64,000 nt of DNA, from assembly GCA_019454045.1 (NCBI GenBank), contig SKCR01031810.1:22994-86993 (forward strand). Direction: 5' to 3'. The first letter of the stretch is position 1, and each line of letters opens with the position of its first letter. The position numbers were made by a program, and so were the translations under genes. This document shows positions 1-10,224 of the stretch, in pieces. Origin of the DNA: Zanthoxylum bungeanum (lineage: Eukaryota; Streptophyta; Magnoliopsida; Sapindales; Rutaceae). Under the pieces are notes generated by a model. That model was not told where the DNA came from and ran no database searches. It saw only the letters and a program-made list of their open reading frames with translations.

Positions 1-1676
1 AATACACATATTTGATTTTTCAAAAAAATAAAATAAAATATATTAAATTTGCTTTTCAAAAAAGTCAAGCCAATAAAGTTTTGCCAACCACCAATCCATC
101 ACTATTCACATCATTCAATCATGTTGTCAAGTCACATCACTCAAAGTGACAAGTTGTCAAGTCACATCACTCAATGTTGCAAGTGATTTGATGCTTGAAG
201 TGACTAGCGATTTGACACTTGATATGAGTAATGATTTGACGCTTGATTTGACTTGTGTGCCGTACTCGAATTCAAAATGCGAATGCACTCGAAAATAATC
301 CCGGGCTCGGGTTAGTTAATTCCGAATTAATGAATTTTCTGTTGCGTCGTAATTAAATCTAATTTAATTAAATAATAATGCCAAGCATAATTACTATTCA
401 CGTCGCTTACGAATTAATTCTAAATTAATTCATTTGTCCGAATTAAAATTCGATTTTAATTCCACGTCGAAATCCAATTTCGTTTAATATATCGAATATA
501 TTAATTTACCGATTAATTCCAAATTAATCGTTCTCTCTCTTTAAATGATATTTTATCCTTGATAAAATATCTCCGTAATTAATCTTAGATTAATTTTCTC
601 TTTCAGCAAATTAGTCCTAGTTTAATAAAGTGCGAGTCATACGTCATCGGTGAATCTTCGGGAAGCGACCCATGAGATCCCCGGCTATGTTGGCAGTAAA
701 TTCGATCGTCGGACTATCCAACCACGTATGTACCTAGTACTACGTTTATACCGATTTACAAGACAAGGTTGGCTTCTAGCAAAGCGCCATGCCTACCCAA
801 TTCTCCAGAAATATCCTTACAGGAATATGTGATCTATATTAGGCGTAGTATACGTAGTATCGTGTATGTCGATCCAGTATCGGATGCCACGTGATAGGCC
901 TGGGGCTGGAATTATGTCTGTCCCGCACAAAGCACATGTCGGATGTCTTGTAACTAGTCTCTATAATCGGATATACATGACCTAGTCATAATATCCCGAT
1001 GACTGTAGTACTTAAGAGTACTAGTACCGTATCCTACGTGACATCATCTCCACTATGACTGGAGTGATACTTCAATCTTGACATCACACCCAATACACTA
1101 CGATTCTCAATATACCCAGAAGAAGCGTACACAGATTCTGTTAAATCCCTGGATGACCAAAACCAAAACATATTGATTGTCGCAAGTATTAGCGGTGCAA
1201 GTAGCAGGTTAAGACCAAATACACCTACCCTGATTTTGGACTTCCATAGACACTTAGTCATACTACCAATGGAATTCCGAGGGGGTCTATCCAGTGCGAA
1301 GCTATTTTCTGTACCATCGGTAAAACACAACCTCCTATTACACTTGCATGAGTATTCAATACCCAAATATATGAGAACTATGCTATTGTGCCCTCACAAC
1401 GCGCACAATTGTAATACCAGTCTTTTACGCATTTATCGATGTCCAATCTTGATAATACTCTGACTAGGGATATTTAATGATTATACCTTCGTGGACTGAT
1501 ACTGTCTCATATCATCTCAATCCAGGAACAAATCATAAGGTCCTCCTATCATTTATACATCTAGGTGATCTAATCACAAATGATAAGAGAGCAATCTCCT
1601 TTGTCACATAGTTAATTTGTACAACAACACCATGATCTGTACAAATAGTGACGCTATGGGCCATAATTGTCCAACA
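1..1676 (-). mobile_element. Family-C copia LTR, minus strand, cut by window edge
   Basis: Reverse complement of the family-C LTR seen intact at 1987-4064. Its outer end is at 1676, where the minus strand begins TGTTGGACAATTATGG. Block order matches the other copies: U3 start near 1676, antisense of the conserved U3 block at about 1030-1460, palindrome cluster at about 310-600, 24-bp repeat zone at about 125-250. The last 450 or so bases of a full LTR would lie left of the window. Position 1677 does not show the polypurine sequence that precedes a 3' LTR, so this is either the 5' LTR of a minus-strand element extending leftwards or a solo LTR. ORFs inside it (650-832, 1034-1366, 1173-1463) are LTR sequence, not genes. 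Confidence 0.85.
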
Positions 1677-1986
1677 TCAAACACGAAAAATAAGTTTCAG
1701 TGTTGGATCACACGCACTGTGCATTCCACACAATAAGTTCATAAACTCATTAAGTAGACCACATCTGTCAAATACATTTATGAGACTCCTAAATTCGGTC
1801 ATGAGCTATTTCCTATCCTCACAATAATGATGGTATTGGATTAAGACATGTTCTATGTGTATACTTGTCAATATGCACTAATGAGCTTCAGTAATACACC
1901 CTCACAATAATGATGATTTTGGGTGATTACGTCAATTCATCACTTTACATCAAAAGTTTTACCAGAACGGCAAAAAACCCAATTAC
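1677..1986. other. Short non-coding flank between two LTRs
   Basis: No gene seen. The motif CCTCACAATAATGATG occurs twice, near 1836 and 1906, about 70 bp apart. A related stretch (CCCTTATAATAATGAT) lies just right of C1 near 12310. The last five bases, ATTAC (1982-1986), are a probable target-site duplication of C1. Confidence 0.5.
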
Positions 1987-3033
1987 TGTTGGACAGTTAT
2001 GACCCATAGCGTCACTATTTATAAAAGACATTATGTTTTTGTACAAAATTAACTATGTAGTAATGAAATTGCCTTTTACCGTTTAGTAATTTATTACTTT
2101 CATATTCAAATGGTAAAAGTCCAAATGATTAGTTCTGGATTGAGATGATATGAGACAGTATCAATCCATAAAGGTTTAATCATTAAATGTCCCTAGTCGT
2201 AGTATTATCGAGACTGGACATCGATAGTGCGAAATAGACTAGTATTGCACTTGTGGCGTTGTGAGGGCATAACGACATAGTTATCATATGTTTAAGTATT
2301 GGATACTTATGCAAGTGCGATAGGAGGTTGTTTTTTACCGATGGTACGGAAAATAGCTTCGCTTTGGATAGACCCCGCGGAATCCCATTGGTAGAATGTA
2401 TATGTGTCTATGGGAGTCCGCATCAGAGTAGGTGTATTTGGTCTTAACCTGAGACTTGCATCGCTAGTACTTGCGACAATCGATAAACTTTGGTTTAGGT
2501 TGTTCGGAGATTTAACAGGTTCTGTGTACGCCTCTACTGGGTTTATTGAGAATCGTAGTGTATTGGGTGTGATGTCAAGATGGAAGTATCACTCCAGATA
2601 TATGGAGATGATGATCGCGCAGGGATACAGAACTTGTTCTCTATAAAGGTTGCAACCGTCGGGATAATACGACAAGGTCAGGATTATCCGATTCAAAAAA
2701 ACTAGTTGCTTGATATCCGATATGTGCTTCGTACGCGGCAAACACTATTCCAGCACCAGGCCTTACACGTGATCATCCGATACTGGATCGCAATACACAA
2801 TACTATGTATACTACGCCTGACATAGATCCTTTTATTCCTGTAAGAATATTTCCGGAAAATTGGGTAGGCATGGCGCTTTGCTAGAAGCCAACCTTGTCT
2901 TGTAAATCGGTAAAACGTAGTACTTAGCACGTACATGTTCGGATAGTCCGACGATCGTATTTACTGCCAACATATCCGGGGATCTCATGGGTCGCTTCCC
3001 AATGATTCACCGATGACGTATGTCTCGCGCTTA

Positions 3034-3335
3034 ATTAATCTGGGATTAATTAGATGAGAGAGAAAATTAATCTGGGATTAATTACAGAGATATTTTATCT
3101 AGGATAAAATATCATCAAAAGAGAGAGAATGATAAATTTAGAATTAATCGGGTAAATTAATATATTTGATATATTAAACGAAATTAGATTTCGAAGCGGA
3201 ATTAAAATTAGATTTTAATTCGAGAGAACGAATTGATTTAGAATTAATTCGTTAGCGATGTGAATAGTGATTTCGCTAGGCGTAATCATTTAATTACGAC
3301 GCGATGAAATAATTCACTAATTAGGAATTAGCGAA
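3034..3335. repeat. Palindrome ladder in C1 5' LTR
   Basis: A run of adjacent short inverted repeats with 3-nt spacers (TGG, TAG). Examples are the AATTAATC / GATTAATT arms, which occur twice, and GATATTTTATC / GATAAAATATC. Some stems are broken by substitutions, as in the 3129-3149 unit. The cleanest copy is 40866-41163. Confidence 0.8.
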
Positions 3336-3392
3336 CCCGAGCCCGAGTTTGATTGCGAGCGCGTTCGCATTTCAAATTCGAGTGCGGCACGC

Positions 3393-3490
3393 AAGTCACA
3401 TCAAGCGTCAAATCATTAGTCGCATCAAGAGTCAAATCGCTAGTCAATTCAAGCGTCAAATCACTTGTCACTTTGAGTGATGTGACTTGA
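3393..3490. repeat. 24-bp direct repeats in LTR U3
   Basis: Three to four imperfect units of about 24 bp with the core CGTCAAATC...AGTC...TC, immediately downstream of the palindrome ladder. Related repeats occupy the same place in the other family-C LTRs, for example 41226-41280 and, on the minus strand, 22085-22170. Confidence 0.7.
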
Positions 3491-3623
3491 CAACTTGATT
3501 GATTTGATATGACTTGATGGACTTTGATGGTTGAGTGTGGAACACTCAAAGTGTTTAAATCTAATTCATTTGACTTTTTGGAAAATCAAATAAATGGTAA
3601 ATCATATATTTATTTTTGGAAAA

Positions 3624-3630
3624 TATATAA
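3624..3630 (+). promoter_or_regulatory. Putative TATA box of C1 5' LTR
   Basis: TATATAA followed some 40-60 bp later by a CT-rich pyrimidine patch, as in many plant core promoters. The same box and patch recur at 11857-11863 and 41474-41480. The start site is not determined by sequence alone. Confidence 0.45.
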
Positions 3631-4065
3631 ACTAATGATTTACACATTTTGTAATTACTTAACACAAAACACTCTCTCTCTTTCCTTCTTCATCTCTCAC
3701 GCCCAAACCCCATTTTTCTCACTGCCTTGCTTCAAAAACGTGAGCAGTAAGTGGTCTTTGGAGTTGATTTTATGGCAAAATCAAGAAGAGCTAGCACTCC
3801 GATACACATGCGAAGGTGATAGGGAACTTTACCCATAAGCCGGGAACCGTTTGATTCAAGCTTAGAGCTCAAAATCATCAACCAAAACTGAAATATTTGG
3901 ACAGTGGACTGCTACTTTGGGCGCCACTTTGGAGGAGCAAAATCAATTTGTTTTGTTGCCGTATCGTCTCAACTAATCGATGTGAGTATTCTGCTATCTC
4001 CGTTGATGTATTCAAAATTATTTTCATGCTTATATTGATCTTGGGACCCTTATAGAAACCAACAA

Positions 4066-4079
4066 TGGCATCAAGAGCC
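4066..4079 (+). other. C1 primer-binding site
   Basis: TGGCATCAAGAGCC, one base after the LTR end. It is a decayed version of TGGTATCAGAGC, complementary to the 3' end of plant initiator-Met tRNA and perfect in C2 at 15870-15881. Confidence 0.8.
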
Positions 4080-6256
4080 TAGGTTTGAGCATGAAATTTT
4101 TTAGGGCTTAAAATTGGGTAAACTTGTGTTGAGCATGATTTGAATGAATTGAATGTTTGAGTATGCTTATAACATGTTTAAATGAAGGTTGATTGGATCA
4201 ATTTCATGAAAATGATTTGGAACAAGTTTTCCCGAAAATACATGCCTTGGCCGAATGTGTAGAGCCTTAATTGGTCTTGGAAATTTTGATGTATAGACAT
4301 TGGATGTGTTGGAAATCATTCGGATGTGGATTTAATGTCGATTGAATAATTAATTGGATTAAATTTGAATCGGACAAAATACACCTCCCTTGGCCGAGAC
4401 TTGATGAAGCATGAATTGGTTTGATTTTTGTCAAAATATATTGGACATGTGATGATAATGATTAGCATGATTAATTGGACAAATTTGATGCTTTGGAAAT
4501 ATTAATTTGCATGATTAATCATAAGATACACTTTAGGTTAATTAAATATGAAATTGGATTTTATGAATTTAATTAATTGGGTCTTAAATTGGATTTGGGC
4601 TTTTAAAGTTGTTATTGGGCTTATTGGACTTTGTTGTACAAAGTAGCATTTAGGAAAATTGGATTGGATCCAATTGGGCCCAAAACCGCATCCATAAAGC
4701 CCAAATGCGACTTAATGAACCTTTAAAGTTTAATTGGGCCTAAATTGATTTCTGGGCTTAAGGGGTAACTCCTTGATTGTGCTTTGGTTGTCAAAGCCCA
4801 TGCCTTAAAGAAATTAATTAAAGCCCATTGGACCTGAATTAAATTTGACGTTGGACGTTAATCGGGCTTTGAGACCCGTGATGATTAAATTTGGAATTTA
4901 AGTCGTAAAAGATTTATTAATAAAGTGTAATATTTTATTCGGAATAAAATAATGAATTAGTATTAAATACATATTAAATTGGATTTAATGTTGTTGTTTA
5001 ATTTAGTTCATGAATTTGTACCTTGGGTACTTATTCGCAAAACGAGTTTGACTCGATCAAAATCAAATCGTTGTTTGAACATTGGATGATCACTAATTAT
5101 CAGATTAATTAATTTGATTAGATTGATTGATAACATGCTTGAGTGAATACATGGTTGTGATGAATGAATAATGCATATCAGATGGATATTAGTCAGGTGG
5201 GGTAATTTTGGAAATTATTGTAATAAATTTGATTTATTAAATTGGACCTGCGTGCCCAGCCTTATCACCTCCATATTCTTTGTATTCTCTTCTCACCTAT
5301 TTCCCTCAATGTAAATGAGGTTTCTTTAGATGTGTAGTGTAACAGGTAGAAGTAATACAAGTGCTAGTTTGAGAGAGAAATGGAGAGATTTGATCTAGGA
5401 TCAATGTGTTAAGTATCCATCCGACATCATTATTATTTATTTTCATACTCGCTTTATGATGTGTTTAGAATGCATGCTTAAGGGTGTATGATGATGAGAC
5501 CTAACAAAGAAAATTAATTGGTTGCCAATTACGCAAAAAACCCTCAAATAAATATTAAGCGATTTTTCCTTCCGTTGAGTGATTCTTTCTCAAGATCCAA
5601 AATTGACATTGGTTTGTTGGCCAAAGTCAAGGCCTTTGTCAATTGCGGATGTGTTTGAATCATGAGAGTTTTGTACCATATCGGTGTCTTGTCCAAGTTG
5701 TGATTTGTTGGCCAAAGTCAAGATTACTTCTTGTCCATAGACATTGATTACGAAACTTTCCATGTCAATGGGTCACTCTTAACTGGAATCATTAAGCTTG
5801 TTATGCCAAAGCCAATGCTTAGTTGATTCAGAGGAAAAAAGGTTAGGAAAATACATTGGATGTATTGACATGTATATTGTATATATGTTTCGGACTTGGA
5901 CGTCCACCTACCGGATCTAGGAATTGGATAAGATCCAATTGATCTTCGAGATCTACCTAGTTAAATATCATACAGCTTGTTGGCCAAAATCAAAGTTGTG
6001 CTTTATTTAATGGGATCCTAGCCTACTAGGAAACTGGGTTTCCCGAGTACTCGACAGAGGGTTAGAGGCTCGCCGAAAAATAGTGGGAGGCTAGTATTGA
6101 ATTTGTAATTTCATTCAGATACTTAGCTTTACGCGCTTTCAAATTATTTCGTCAAAATTATATTATTAGTTGGACTAATATAATGTTATTTTACTTGTAA
6201 CAGTTAGACTGTACCCAAAATATCGTTGACTAGATAGTTGGACTATCGTAGTCAAG
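4080..6256 (+). other. C1 long untranslated leader
   Basis: About 2.2 kb between primer site and gag with no recognisable coding sequence. The same leader occurs in C2 (15882-18290) and C4 (41920-44440), so it belongs to the family. It holds conserved stretches such as AAAGCCCAAATGCGAC near 4697. The motif TTGTTGGCCAAAGTCAAG or a variant starts at 5614, 5705, 5798 and 5977. A hairpin (TTGGACTA / TAGTCAA, 6238-6255) lies directly before the gag ATG. Purpose unknown; packaging, dimerisation or translation control are possible. Confidence 0.7.
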
Positions 6257-7110
6257 ATGACTGGAAAGGGAAATGTCCGCGACATAATCATGAGAGAGAA
6301 TGTCTTTAAGGGCACAAACTTTACAGATTGGGAGATGAACCTAAGGATAGTCCTTGGGGCTGAGAGGTTGTTGTATACCATAAATACACCTCTTGGGCCT
6401 AAGCCCACACCTGATCAGACACTTGAGCTGGAGCTTTAGAAGACTCACAGCGATGATTGTGATACTACTCAGTCCATTATACTTGCTTCAATGACTCAGC
6501 ATTTCCGCCGCCAAAATAGGGACTTGGATCCTTATAACATGATGACAAGATTGCAAGATCCGCATCGCTCTAACAAGAGAATGCAGAGGTACGAGTTAGT
6601 GAAGAAGCTCTTTCGCACACGTATGTCAGAAGACATGTCTGTTGAGTCCCATGTGGCGCAGATGATTACTGACATCGATGAGCTAGCTACTATGGGGATA
6701 GTCTTTGAGGCAGAGATTACTATAGACATGGTCTTGCAATCATTCCCCGATTCCTGGGACAGTTCATCATAAACTATAATTTGATGAACACTGACGATAC
6801 TCTCGGAGAGTTATTATCTACTCTCAAGGAAGCTGAGAAAGAGCTTCTCAAAGGAAACAAGCGCGAGACATACTTTGCTTCGACATCTCAGAAATCGAGG
6901 GCTGGGCCCAAGGCAACTGGAGGTGTGAAGAAGAAGAAGCATAAAGGAAAGGGCAAGGCCAAATCGTCAAAGGCTTCTGGGAAGCCAAATGACAAATCTC
7001 AGGATGTTTGCCTCCATTGCGGTAAGCGGGGTCACTGGAAGCGTGACTGCCGCGAGTACAAGGCACTCCAGAAGGAGATAAAGGCGGGCAAGGCACCGGC
7101 CTCAGGTATG
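6257..7110 (+). pseudogene. gag: C1 gag (capsid and zinc knuckle), broken
   Basis: Structural polyprotein of a Ty1/copia element. The start ATG at 6257 follows the leader hairpin; an N-terminal part resembling copia Gag contains NFTDWEMNLRIVL. A stop TAG at 6437-6439 interrupts it, reading resumes in the same frame (6440-6772), and a one-base loss near 6757 moves it to the frame of 6781-7458. A lysine-rich stretch leads to a CX2CX4HX4C zinc knuckle (CLHCGKRGHWKRDC, 7009-7050). As is usual in copia elements, gag runs into pol without a gap, so the 3' border given here is approximate. Functional Gag would need both lesions absent. Confidence 0.85.
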
Positions 7111-7458
7111 TTTGTTATTGAAATAAACATGACTACTTCTAGTTTTAAAAATTGGATTTTTGATTCTCGTTTTGGTACTCATATATGTACTGATGTGAAG
7201 GATCTGCAGATTAGCATGAGACTGGCTTCAGGGGAGATTGATCTGCGTGTTGGAAACGGGACACCTGTTGCTGTTTTGGCCGTGGGCACTTTTGTTTTGG
7301 AACTGCCCTCGGGGCATGTACTTGAACTTAATGACTGTTATTATGTACCTAGTTTGATTAGGAATATTATTTATGTATCTATGCTAACCCAATGTGGGTA
7401 TACTTTTGTATTTCGAAATACTGGGTGTTACTTATATAAAAATGATGTAGAAATTTGA
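7111..7458 (+). pseudogene. pol: C1 aspartic protease region, active site altered
   Basis: In frame with the zinc knuckle. The segment around WIFDSRFGTHICTD corresponds to the retropepsin active-site region of copia Pol, where the family motif is D-S/T-G. Here the triad reads D-S-R (7162-7170), so the glycine is replaced. Downstream residues such as LRVGNGT and the VLELNDCYYVPSLIRNI stretch agree with copia protease/GAG-pre-integrase junctions. A TGA at 7456-7458 ends the frame, but translation beyond it continues in the same frame into integrase. Probably inactive. Confidence 0.75.
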
Positions 7459-8346
7459 TCTGCTGTTGCAAATAATGGTCTTTATATTTTGAATATAAAT
7501 TTATCTCCAACATATAATATAACAAACAAAAGGCTCAAAATGAGTAACAAAGATGAAACTTTCATGTGGCACTGTCGTCTGGGACACATAAACAAGACTC
7601 ACATATCCACACTTTCGAAGTGTGGGTACTTGGACGGATTTTATCCAAATTCATATGACGTCTGCGAATCTTGCTTATTAGGCAAAATGCCTAAATCACC
7701 TTTTAGCGGTAAAGGTGAACGTGCCACCGAACTGTTAGCCCTCGTTCATAGTGACGTATGTGGGCCCATGTCTAGCCAGGCTAGAGGTGGATATGAATAC
7801 TTTGTAACCTTTACGGATGATGCATCACATTATGGTTATGTGTATCTTATGAGACACAAGTCGGGAACTTTTGAGAAATTCAAAGAGTTTCGACACGAAG
7901 TTGAAAAACAAACAGGCAAGAGTATAAAGACATTATGGTCGGACCGTGGTGGCGAATACTTAAGCAATGAGTTTCTAGATTACTTGAAAGAATATGGTAT
8001 TCTTTCACAGTGGACTCCTCCTGGAACACCGTAATTAAAAGGTATGTCCGAACGGAGAAACCGAACTTTGTTGGACATGGTTAGGTCTATGATGAGTCGC
8101 ACTGAGCTATCTATTTCCTTTTGGCGACATGCATTAAACAATGTAATTCTTATTTTGAATAAGGTTCCGTCAAAGTATGTTCAACAGACACCATATGAGA
8201 TATGGACAGGAAAGAAACCGAGTTTCTCATTCCTGAAGATTTGGGGATACTGGGCATACGTCAAACGTTTGGAAGGTATCAAACTTGAACCCAAATCCGA
8301 TAAATGCCTATTCGTAGGATATCCTAGGGAAACCAAAGGATATTAA
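7459..8346 (+). pseudogene. pol: C1 integrase, two ORF pieces
   Basis: Copia integrase that would insert the cDNA. The GAG-pre-integrase/zinc domain begins at WHCRLGHINKTHI (about 7567) and ends at CESC, giving the HHCC binding set. The catalytic core has all three acidic residues: Asp in HSDVCGP (7752-7754), Asp in WSDRGGEY (7942-7944) and Glu in SERRNRTLL (8050-8052). A TAA at 8032-8034 replaces a codon between the second Asp and the Glu; the frame is otherwise unchanged. After RETKGY a small deletion near 8345 shifts the frame into the RT ORF. Core residues look intact, but the stop and frameshift would prevent full-length Pol. Confidence 0.85.
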
Positions 8347-10210
8347 CCCACGAGAGAACAAAGTATTTGTTGCTCTACATGCGGTTTTCTTTGAGAGGGA
8401 ATTCCTAAATGCAGTGGTGAGTGGGAGGAAAGTAGAACTCGATGAAAATCGTAGTGATACTGTTTCTGGCATTGAATCCTCAGCGGAACATGAACAGTCC
8501 ATCCGGGATGAGACTGTACCACCATCTTCTTTTACACAAGGACCGCGTAGGTCGGAGAGAGTCAGGAAACAACCTGAGAGGTATGGGTTTCTGATCTCAC
8601 CTCATGTATATATTAATCTTATTGAGGATAACAAACCGACCACGTATGATGAGGTGATAAAAGATACCGATTCCGCTTTATGGCAAGAGGCCATGAAGTC
8701 CGAAATGGATTCCATGTACACCAACCAAGTTTGGACACTGGTTGATGCACCAGAAGGCGTAAAGCCTATTGGATGCAAATGGGTCTTCAAGAAGAAGACT
8801 GACATGGATGACAACGTACAAACGTACAAAGCTAGGCTTGTAGCGAAGGGGTATCGTCAACGACATGGTGTTGTTTACGACGAAACTTTCTCACTCGTTG
8901 CCATGATTAAATCCATTCGGATAATGCTTGTTATAGCTGTATATTTCGATTACGAGATATGGCAGATGGACGTTAAAACCGCTTTCCTTAATGGAAACCT
9001 TTTGGAGGATGTTTATATGCAACAGCCTGACGGTTTTATCGTGCCTAGACTTGCAAAGAAGGTTTGTAAGTTAAATCGGTCCATTTATGGACTGAAGCAA
9101 GCATCGCGGTCTTGGAACCAACGTTTTGATGAAATCATAAAAGAATATGATTTTATTCAAAACAAAGATGATCCTTGTGTATACAAGAAGGTTAGTGGGA
9201 GTGCACCGACTTTTATTGTCCTTTATGTTTACGATGTATTGCTAATAGGCAATGACATTCCCATGTTAACGTCGGTGAAAGCTTGGCTTTCATTGAAATT
9301 CTCCAGGAAAGATCAGGGATTAGCAGCCTTTATTCTGGGAATAAAGATCTACCGGGATAGATCTAGAAAGCTGCTTGGATTCTCCCAGAGCACGTTCATT
9401 GACAAAATGTTGAAGAGATTCAACATAGATCAGTCCAAAAGAGGACTGTTGCCAATGTCACATGGTGTCTATCTATCTAAGGACATCTGTCCTAAAACTC
9501 AAGATGAGAGAGATAACATGAATAAGATACCGTTCGCCTCGGCAGTCGGATCGATCATGTATGCCATGATATGTACGCGACCTGATGTTTCCTATGCTTT
9601 GAGCATGTGTAGTCGCTATCAGGCCGATCCAGGTGAAGGTCACTGGATTGCGGTTAAGAATACCCTTAAGTATCTTAGACGAACTAAGGATGTTTTCTTA
9701 ATCTATGGAGATGGAGAACTTGAGGTATCTGGGTATACCAATGCAAGTTTCCATACCGACAAAGACGACTGTAAGTCGCAATCAGGGTATATTTTTTGTT
9801 TGAATAACGGAGTAGTGAGCTGGAAATCTTCCAAGCAAGAGACTGTTGCCGATTCAACAACAAAAGCGGAGTACATTACTGCAGATGAAACAACAAAGGA
9901 AGCAGTTTGGATCCGGAAATTCCTAATTGGATTAGGAGTAGTTCCGTTAGCAGCTGAGCCCGTTCCATTGTATTATGACAGTAACGGGGCTATAGCACAG
10001 GCTAAGGAACCGCGGTCTCATCAACGGTCTAAGCATGTTCTTCGACGTTTCCATCTGATACGTGAGATCATACATCATTGCGATGTGAAGATCGAGAAGA
10101 TCGTATCAGATGAAAACATGGCAGATCCACTAACGAAAGCAATTCCTCAGCCAAAGTTTGAGCGACATGTACATAGTTCAGGTATTAGATGTTTGAGTGA
10201 CTGGCTATAA
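8344..10210 (+). pseudogene. pol: C1 reverse transcriptase-RNase H, long open frame
   Basis: The longest ORF in the window (598 codons from the ATG at 8414; the pol frame is open from about 8344). RT_2-type copia reverse transcriptase: PIGCKWVFKKK, YKARLVAKGY, WQMDVKTAFLNG, and IYGLKQASRSWNQRF. The catalytic box, normally Y-V-D-D, reads YVYD (9224-9235), with Tyr in place of the first Asp (9230-9232). RNase H follows: GYTNASF has Asn (9740-9742) where the family usually has the first catalytic Asp; KAEY and YYDSNGAI keep the Glu and third Asp (9977-9979). The C-terminus ADPLTKAI is typical. Open, yet predicted inactive. Confidence 0.9.
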
Positions 10211-10214
10211 GCCA

Positions 10215-10224
10215 AGTGGGAGAC
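10215..10224 (+). other. C1 polypurine tract
   Basis: AGTGGGAGAC directly before the 3' LTR, the expected plus-strand primer. The equivalents are AGTGGGAGAT in C4 (47714-47723) and, on the minus strand, in C3 (23606-23615). Confidence 0.75.

Larger units (their letters stand above)
1987..4064 (+). repeat. C1 5' LTR (2078 bp)
   Basis: Starts TGTTGG and ends CCAACA, a 6-bp terminal inverted repeat, followed by the primer-binding site. From 5' to 3' it shows the U3 head, a conserved block that also gives the short ORF 2404-2646, a palindrome cluster (about 3034-3335), 24-bp direct repeats (about 3393-3490), a TATATAA box (3624-3630) with a CT-rich stretch downstream (about 3670-3690), then a U5-like stretch of about 400 bp. 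The inverted-repeat ends, the primer site and a matching copy at 10225-12298 fix the borders. Confidence 0.93.

Noticed and set aside
2404..2646. 80-codon ORF, repeated at 10638-10880
   Set aside because: Lies wholly in the family-C LTR U3 in both LTRs of C1; no domain and not open in most other copies.
6532..6729. Minus-strand ORFs over gag and pol (also 6848-7096, 8308-8502, 8602-8829)
   Set aside because: Shadows of the C1 coding frames on the other strand.
9841..9900. Glu-to-Lys in TKAEY as loss of the RNase H catalytic Glu
   Set aside because: The catalytic Glu is most likely the one in AEY, which is present; the changed residue is its neighbour.
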